Positions 58,249-64,000 of a stretch of 64,000 bases of DNA are shown here, in pieces. The translations under genes and the position numbers were made by a program. The DNA comes from Monodelphis domestica (taxonomy: Eukaryota; Chordata; Mammalia; Didelphimorphia; Didelphidae), in contig NC_077229.1 of assembly GCF_027887165.1 (NCBI RefSeq), positions 344,577,380 through 344,641,379 of the forward strand, read 5' to 3'. The notes beneath the pieces were generated by a model that was not told the DNA's origin, ran no database searches, and saw only the letters and a list, made by a program, of their open reading frames with translations. Numbering within the stretch: the stretch's first letter is position 1; each line of letters starts with the position of its first letter.

Positions 58249-59990
58249 GTATATATATATAGCAAGTTATATGGAAGAAAAATAATAAGAAATAATAAAA
58301 GCAAGGCACTGGAGAGGCACTTAAGAGAAATTGGGGAAGGCTTTCTATAGAAGGTGAGACTTTAGTTAGCACTTAAAGAAAGTCAGAAAGGTCAGTGGAC
58401 AGAGTAAAGGAGAGAGAGGATCCCAGACATGGAGGACAGCCAGAAAAAGTGCCCAGAGACAAACAATAGTGTCTTGTTCACTATCCAAGAGGTCAGTGTC
58501 ATTGGATTGAATTGTATGTTTAAGGGAATAAAGTGTAATAAGACTGGAAAGGTAGGAATCAGGGTTTGGTTATAAAGGGCTTTGAATGTGGAGAATTTTG
58601 TATTTGCTTCTGGAGGCACTACATTTATTGAGTAGGTACAGGATAGTCAGGGGGGAAAGAGGGACAGTCATCATCAGACTTGCATATTAGGACAATCATT
58701 TTAAAAGCTGAAAGGAGGATGGATTGGAGTGGAGAGAGACTTGAGCAGGCAGACCCACCAGCAAGCTATTGTATAATCTAGGCATGAGGTAATGAAGACC
58801 TTCGCTAGAATGGTGGCAGTGTCAGAGAGAGAAGGGAGTATATATGAGATATATTGCAAAGGTGGGATCAACCAGCCTTGGCAGTAGATTGGATAAGGGG
58901 GAGAGAGAGAGAGTGAGGAATCTAAAATGACTCCTAGTTTGAGAACCTGAGGGACTTGGATGGTGGTGTTACTCTCTATAGTAACAAAGAAGAGAGTGGA
59001 GGGGTGGGGGTGGGGGTATTTAAGAAGAGAGATAAGTTCCACTTTAGACAAATTGAGTTTAAGACGTCTACTGGACAGCTAGTTTGAGATGTCTGAAAAA
59101 CAAAGATGGGAGATTGAAGGTCAGCAGAGAGATTGGGTAGGAAAGGTGACTGGAGAATCTTCTACATAGAGATGGTTATCAAATCCATGGGAGCTGATGA
59201 GTAGTACAAAGGGAAAGGAGAAGAGGACCCAGGACAAAACCTTGAGGGACACCTACAGATGAAGAGGACCCAGCAAAGGAGATAGGAGTGGTGAGATAGG
59301 TAGAAGGAAAAACCAGGAGAGAATGATATCCCAAAAATCTTAAGAGAAGAAAGTATCTAAGAGGAAAGAGTGAAGAACAGTGTCAAAGACTTCAGAGATA
59401 TCAAGAAGAATAAGGAGTAATAAAAGACCATTAGATCTGGCAAGTAAGAAGTCATCAGTAACTTTGGAGAAACTGGTTTCTATGTAATGATAAGGTTGGA
59501 AGTCAGATTATAATGAATTAAGATGAGTGAGAGAGAGAAAGTGGAGGAACCTATTTTACATGGCCTTTTTGAATTTAGGTACAAAGGACAGAAGACATAT
59601 AGGACTACAGTTAGCAGGGACAGAAGGAGCCAGTGAGGGATTTTTCAAAATAGGGGAGATATTGACAGGTTTGTAGGCAACAGGAAATGAGCCATCAGAG
59701 AGTGAGAGATTGAAAATAAATGGAAGAGTGGGGATGACAGAGAGGATGATCTCTTTAAGGAGATGAGATGGAATAGACTTGCCTGAACAAGTGGAGAAGT
59801 TAGTCTTGGTAAGGAGTTAGGCCATTTCATCATTGAGGCAAAGATAAAGGAGGAGATAGTGGCAGAAAGCATCTGAGTGGCAGGAGAAGAGGGGAAAAGA
59901 GGGAGTTCATGGTAAATGGCCTCAATTTTTATAGAGTTGGGGAAAGGGGAGCAATAGGAGGGTTAAGGAGGGATGAAAAGGTTACATCAA
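58060..59990 (-). repeat. L2 LINE, reverse-transcriptase region to 3' end, minus strand (about 1.9 kb)
   Basis: Longest L2 copy here. The 3' end is at the left ('cattaagtgcctactatgtt', 'tcaaagagcttataatatat'). The minus-strand stretch 58,701-59,051 keeps 116 open codons including LKLGVILDSSLSLSP, DTATILAKVFITSCLDYTIA and an N-terminal MSKVELISLL, which are hallmarks of the L2 ORF2 thumb/connection region (around KTELIIFPP...LGVILDSSLSLSPHIQ). The stretch 59,645-59,872 matches the N-terminal reverse-transcriptase segment (SPLFHLFSISHSLMAHFLLP against SLIFNLSLSTGSFPAAYKHA). The endonuclease part and 5' end are absent. Confidence 0.88.
58212..58261. repeat. (TA)n microsatellite in the L2 3' region
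   Basis: About 50 bp of AT alternation with two 'gt' interruptions, inside the L2 element. Confidence 0.95.
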
Positions 59991-59991
59991 T

Positions 59992-60375
59992 TATCATCAT
60001 CTCATCTACTCCAAGAAAATGTCCTACCCCTTTTCTCATACTCTTTTTCTTTTCATTCAATTTTTTAAATCAACTTTTTTTTTGTTGACCTTAGCTTCCT
60101 TCCAAGCATCAGCTCATTCTGAACTTTAATATCCCTAACACTCTTTTTGCTGGTTTATGCAACATTTTTGTGTTACTTTTATTTGCTTCCATCTTTTGTG
60201 AATTTCTTTCCTAAAATCTAAATTGCTTAGTAAATTACCTATACATAGACATTGATCTCTTCAGGCAAATCTAATTTTTACTCTTCATTGAGATTTTGTA
60301 ATTTTGTTTCTTTAGAATTTCATCCTTAAGAATATCTCTTCCAATTCTTTGCTGCTATAAAAAGAGAAGCTACAA
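59992..60375. other. No gene recognised
   Basis: Pyrimidine-rich unassigned sequence. Together with 61,265-61,695 it may represent one unidentified element split by the L1 insertion; this is a guess from similar texture. Confidence 0.25.
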
Positions 60376-60379
60376 ATAT

Positions 60380-61265
60380 TTTTGTACAAGTGGGTCCTTT
60401 CCCAATTGTTAAAAAAATATTTATAGCTGTTCTTTTGGTAGTGGCAAAGAATTGGAAACTTAAGGAATGTCCATCACCCGGGGCCTGGCTATATAAATTG
60501 TGGTATATGATAGTGATGGAATACTATTGTGCTGTAAGAAATGATGAACAGGATGACTTCAAAAAAGAGGTAGAAAGACCTACATGAACTGATGCAGAGT
60601 AAAATGAGCAGAACCAGGAGAACATTATACACAGTAACAGCAATATTGTAGAATGATCAAATGTGGATAGACTTAGCTACTCTTAGCAATATAATGATTC
60701 TGAGGACAATTATGAGGGACTTATGAAACAGATGTTCTCCACCTCCAGAGAAAGAACTGTTGGACTAGGAATAAAGATGAAAGCATATAATTTTTCACTT
60801 GTTTATTTGGATATGTAAGGATTAAAATTTATGGGAACCAAGGCAGGTTAGAAATTAGTTTCTCTCTGGTAGAGGTTTTATATTGTTAGAGGTTTGTTGA
60901 AGATTAAAATATAAAGAAAATACAAAATAAGAAAGCACATGTCTAGGTGGGCCGAGAGGCCCAATTCAACCTCACCTACATGATGAAAAGACCCGCTTGC
61001 TCCAGGTTAAATACCCCATCTCGCTCTCGGCCCAGGTGAGGTTACAAGGCATTTTGGGAAGTGAGCAAGGACTTCTGGGGAATGGAGTCCAGAGTTCAAA
61101 TCTCCATTTTTATAGATATACATTTAGGGATTCGGGTTTTATAAGATTATTCACTTACAAAAATGAACAATATGGAAATGTTTTATGTGATAATACATGC
61201 ATAACCCAGGAAAAAAAAGAAAATATCTCTCACCTCCTAAGCAAACATCCTCTGAAGCATTGAAC
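60380..61265 (+). repeat. L1 3' end, split by an LTR
   Basis: Forward L1 ORF2 C-terminus: 60,390-60,587 keeps 65 codons ending MEYYCAVRNDEQDDFKKEVE, matching the marsupial L1 C-terminus (human MEYYSAIKKNEI). The 3' UTR follows ('aactgatgcagagtaaaatg', 'ccacctccagagaaagaact'). An LTR interrupts at 60,814-61,114, and the L1 3' UTR resumes with 'tcacttacaaaaatgaacaa', 'gtgataatacatgcataacc'. Confidence 0.88.
60814..61114 (-). mobile_element. LTR family A copy, minus strand, with 4-bp TSD, in L1
   Basis: 301 bp, reverse complement of 61,699-62,052: starts tgtaaggattaaaattt, contains 'agaggtttgttgaagattaa', ends 'aaatctccatttttata'. Exact 4-bp flanks gata (60,810-60,813 and 61,115-61,118). The L1 3' UTR continues across it, so the LTR is younger than the L1. 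Fossil solo LTR. Confidence 0.85.
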
Positions 61266-61266
61266 T

Positions 61267-61697
61267 CTATGAGATCCTAACTATCTTTCCTCTGAATCAT
61301 TTGAAATTCCTCTCCTAATCTAGGCAAATGTCAGACTATACATAGATATTGTCACTTGGTCTGCTTCTCCTCACCCCAAGGTTTCATCATTTCCACCTCC
61401 AGCAACTATTATTTGTGAGAATCCAATTCAGCAAAGAATCTCCCCTTGTTGGTTGCTTCACCATTTAGAAAGATGAAACGATCAGAAATACAAGTCAAGA
61501 AGTTTTTAGCTGTTCTGCTTTTATTTTTTAAAGACAAATATTTGAATAGCTGGATGGAGTTTCCATCCCTACTGCCCTACTATATCAAACATTTATGCTA
61601 GACTTTTTATCTCTTTCCTAGACTCATTAACAATTTACTCTTCCAATTGTAAAAGGGAATTCTTTGTTCTCTCTGAGTTTACACTTGTGAAAGGGAA
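61267..61697. other. No gene recognised
   Basis: Unassigned; see 59,992-60,375. Confidence 0.25.
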
Positions 61698-61698
61698 T

Positions 61699-62052
61699 TG
61701 TAAAAATGGAGATTTGAACTTAGGACTTCAATCCCCAGAAGTCCTTGCTCTACTTCCCAGGATGCTTTGTAACCTCACCTGAATTCTCACCTAGACGAGA
61801 TCACAAATTATTATTTAAAGGAGTTCTCCTCCTACTGAGGCTCTTTTTTCTACTTCCACTTCGGAGCAGACACGTCTCTCATGATGTGAGTGAAATTGAA
61901 TTGGGCCTCTCAGCCCACCTAGCATGTGCCTTTCTTACTTGTATTTTCTTTATATTTTAATCTTCAATAAACCTCTAAAAATATAATACTCCTTGCAGAG
62001 ATAAACTAATTTCTACCTACCTCAGTTTTCCCTAAAATTTTTAACTGTTACA
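61699..62052 (+). mobile_element. LTR family A copy, plus strand, solo
   Basis: 354 bp, starts TGTAAAAATGGAGATTTG, ends TTTTAACTGTTACA, with 'ttcaataaacctctaaaaat' as polyadenylation-like signal. No convincing TSD (flanks gaat / gttt). Same family as the copies at 56.7-57.4 kb and 60.8 kb. Fossil solo LTR. Confidence 0.85.
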
Positions 62053-62054
62053 GT

Positions 62055-62457
62055 TTGGTTTACCACATTGGGAAAACGAAATACTCTCAATCTTCTGATT
62101 CTCTTCTTTACTGATCTTTAGTTCAGCCTTTAATAGCTACTGCCTAGCATTTTTTTTTAAGCCACATTTTTCCAAGATGATTTTTTAGAAAACCATCTTG
62201 ATCAGTTCCTGCCGGCAGCCATCTGCTTCAGACTTTCTTGATTCAATATTGCTCACCTGGTCACGGCCCTGCCCACCCCAGATGACCGCTCCTGCTCTGG
62301 CTACTGTTCCTGGTCTTTCTCTTGCTCACCTGGTCCCTGTTTAACCCAGTCATGATCACCTGGTGACCTGCCTGCCCAACAAACTCTAGCCTTGGAGCAG
62401 ATCGTTTATCACCCAGGACTAGCTGGTAAAAAATGGGGGTATTGACCATGTGGGCGG
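62055..62457. other. No feature recognised (CT-rich, some CpG)
   Basis: GC-richer than the surroundings, with several repeats of 'cacctggt'. It could belong to an unrecognised retroelement. No domain seen. Confidence 0.25.
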
Positions 62458-62802
62458 ATGGTAGGAGGGGAGAGAGACAAGAGGGAAAGAAGAAAGGTTA
62501 TTTTCAAGCAGGAACTTAAAAGAATGGCTATTTTACAAGGATATCTTTTAATTACATTGATCCTTTTATGGACTTCACCTGCATGTCAGGGAAAATATTC
62601 AGCTCTGTACAACCTTTCAGCTAACTTTAGGGAGGCAGTTGGGTGTCTCAGTGGACTGAGAGCCAGGCCTAGAGATGGGAGGTCTTTGGTTGGAATCTGG
62701 CCTGAGACACTTCATGGCCGTGTGGCCCTGAGTAGATCGCTTGGACCTCATTGCTTACCCCTTATCAATTTGCCTTCGGACAATAGACATCTAAATCGAT
62801 AA
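62458..62802 (+). other. Unrecognised ORF with a hydrophobic leader
   Basis: The frame includes a basic start (RDKRERRKVIFKQELKR), an internal Met and a leader-like hydrophobic run LQGYLLITLILLWTSPACQG, like a signal peptide with a plausible cleavage site. From about 62,631 the frame is SINE sequence, so only some 55 codons are non-SINE. It may be a scrap of a secreted or envelope-type protein, or chance. I do not recognise a family. Confidence 0.2.
62631..62775 (+). repeat. WSINE1-type SINE, 3' end degraded
   Basis: 'gaggcagttgggtgtctcag', 'tgagagccaggcctagagat', 'gggaggtctttggttggaat' and 'cctgagacacttcatggccg'. The head is good and the tail diverges. Confidence 0.8.
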
Positions 62803-64000
62803 TAACCCAAGGAACTTTAAAAAGACTGGAGGTTATATATTTTAAGGCATTTCAGACTCCAATGGTTTATAAAAAAAATCTCTGTATTCTATTGCATTTT
62901 ACTTATTGCTTTGTTTAAGATTTAACTTTGTGATTTTAAATTCATATATTACTGCATTCAATATTATTCTGTTACACTGAATCATTTTAATGTACTGAGT
63001 TTTGACTATTGTTAAATTCTATTGTTTTTCCCCTATAACCATATTGAACAAATATTGTTGTAATTAAGCCTATATATGAAAACAGCTTTTCTATTTTGCC
63101 TTTGTAAATTGTCACATGGAGGATAGATGGACTTCATCAGAACTGGTTACAATTGCTATAACAACCCTTGGAAAATTTAATGTGCTAAATATCTCAACTG
63201 ATTTTAAGGGTTTTTTAAACATGATTTTTAGAAATTTTTCTTAACAATTTCTGGTCATTTTTGCCTGTCCCTACCACGAGGTAAGGCCCATTCTAGTAGC
63301 TGAAGTGAAATACATTTTATAACCTCCAACCTTCCCGCATTTCTAAATATGTGAATGGAAGTTGGGGCAGTTAATCTCAGGGCATTTGTATCCCTAAAAA
63401 GCCTCTAAAAAAGGAGCATCACACATTTATACTCTTCAGCTCACTACTTTACTTCCATCAGAATGATATCTAGATTTCTTGATGATGTTCTAAAACCAAA
63501 AATGAGTTTTACTTTGTTTAAAAATATGTTTATTACCAAGGTTGAAAGATTTGCTATGATTGTAAAAACTTGTGACAAATATCCATCAGTTCATAGATTT
63601 TTTAAAAAATGCCATACAGCAACTTATGTGAAATATGATAGTGTATTTGTTTGCTATTGTAATTAATTGGGCTATTGAGAATTTGGGGTTTTTTTATAAC
63701 TACATATTTGTACTACTGTTCTTTAACAATGAAAAATGTTACCTTGTTCAATTCATTTGCTTATACTCACAGTGGATCATGGCCAGATATGAAGAGGAAA
63801 TGGATCTCATTTTTGGTGAGAAAGCCTTGTATTCTTTATTTTCTTAGCTGACACCGAGTGTCAATGATTAAAAGCTATATTTTTGAATTATTTAAAACTC
63901 TTTAATTATTATATTTTTCTTGCATGTGCAATATACTATTTATTTTTCTCTCTTTTTTATATTTGAAGCACATCACCAGCATTAAGATTTTCATTAGCTT
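62780..64000. other. No gene recognised, AT-rich
   Basis: About 1.2 kb of AT-rich sequence to the window end. ORFs at 63,463 (67 codons) and 63,635 (70 codons) overlap in different frames and have no recognisable family. Confidence 0.35.

Noticed and set aside
57182-61698. Family A LTRs at 56,828 and 61,699 as the two ends of one provirus
   Set aside because: The DNA between them is L3, L2 and L1 sequence plus another LTR. There is no primer site or retroviral interior, so they are solo LTRs.

Overview
The window reads as non-genic DNA from a marsupial genome, either intergenic or deep intronic. It is AT-rich and CpG-poor, and I found no intact host protein gene, tRNA, rRNA, CRISPR array or operon-like structure. 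The lineage call rests on the repeats. There are many copies of two marsupial tRNA-headed SINE types: one ends in a motif meaning 'accactcttctgccttggag', called WSINE1-type here, and one carries a BovB/RTE-like tail, called MAR1-like here. There are also marsupial-style L1 3' ends, a BovB-clade RTE fragment, and many MIR/THER, L2 and L3/CR1 relics. Family names come from memory of consensus sequences and were not checked against a library.

Layout. 0-9.5 kb: MIR, L2 and L3/CR1 relics, an ERV-type LTR inserted in an L3 element, a TG microsatellite, and a BovB/RTE 3' end. 10-17 kb: a large TG/AG microsatellite, several SINEs with clear target-site duplications (TSDs), and a repeat-free block at 14.2-14.56 kb. 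18.3-23.1 kb: L1 3' ends, one nested inside another, then an L1 5' end with ORF1 that runs into a (GA)n/(GAAA)n tract. 23-37 kb: MIR/THER, L1, L2 and SINE copies plus a small mariner-like MITE. 37.5-38.8 kb: a processed pseudogene of the V-ATPase catalytic subunit A (ATP6V1A), the only confidently recognised host-gene sequence. 39-50 kb: a solo LTR, a two-LTR endogenous retrovirus fossil (41.8-46.9 kb) and an inverted pair of LTRs. 50-64 kb: old L1/L2/L3 copies, including about 1.9 kb of L2 reverse-transcriptase region, and a cluster of one LTR family, one copy of which sits inside another copy of the same family.

The genes do not work together, because there is no functional gene set here. 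The interest lies in the order of insertions: several nested events can be dated relative to each other from TSDs. I looked for an undescribed system and did not find one. The remaining leads are weak: a coding-like ORF near 1.8-2.0 kb, an unidentified possible retrocopy near 32.7-33.1 kb, and a candidate conserved non-coding block near 14.2-14.6 kb.
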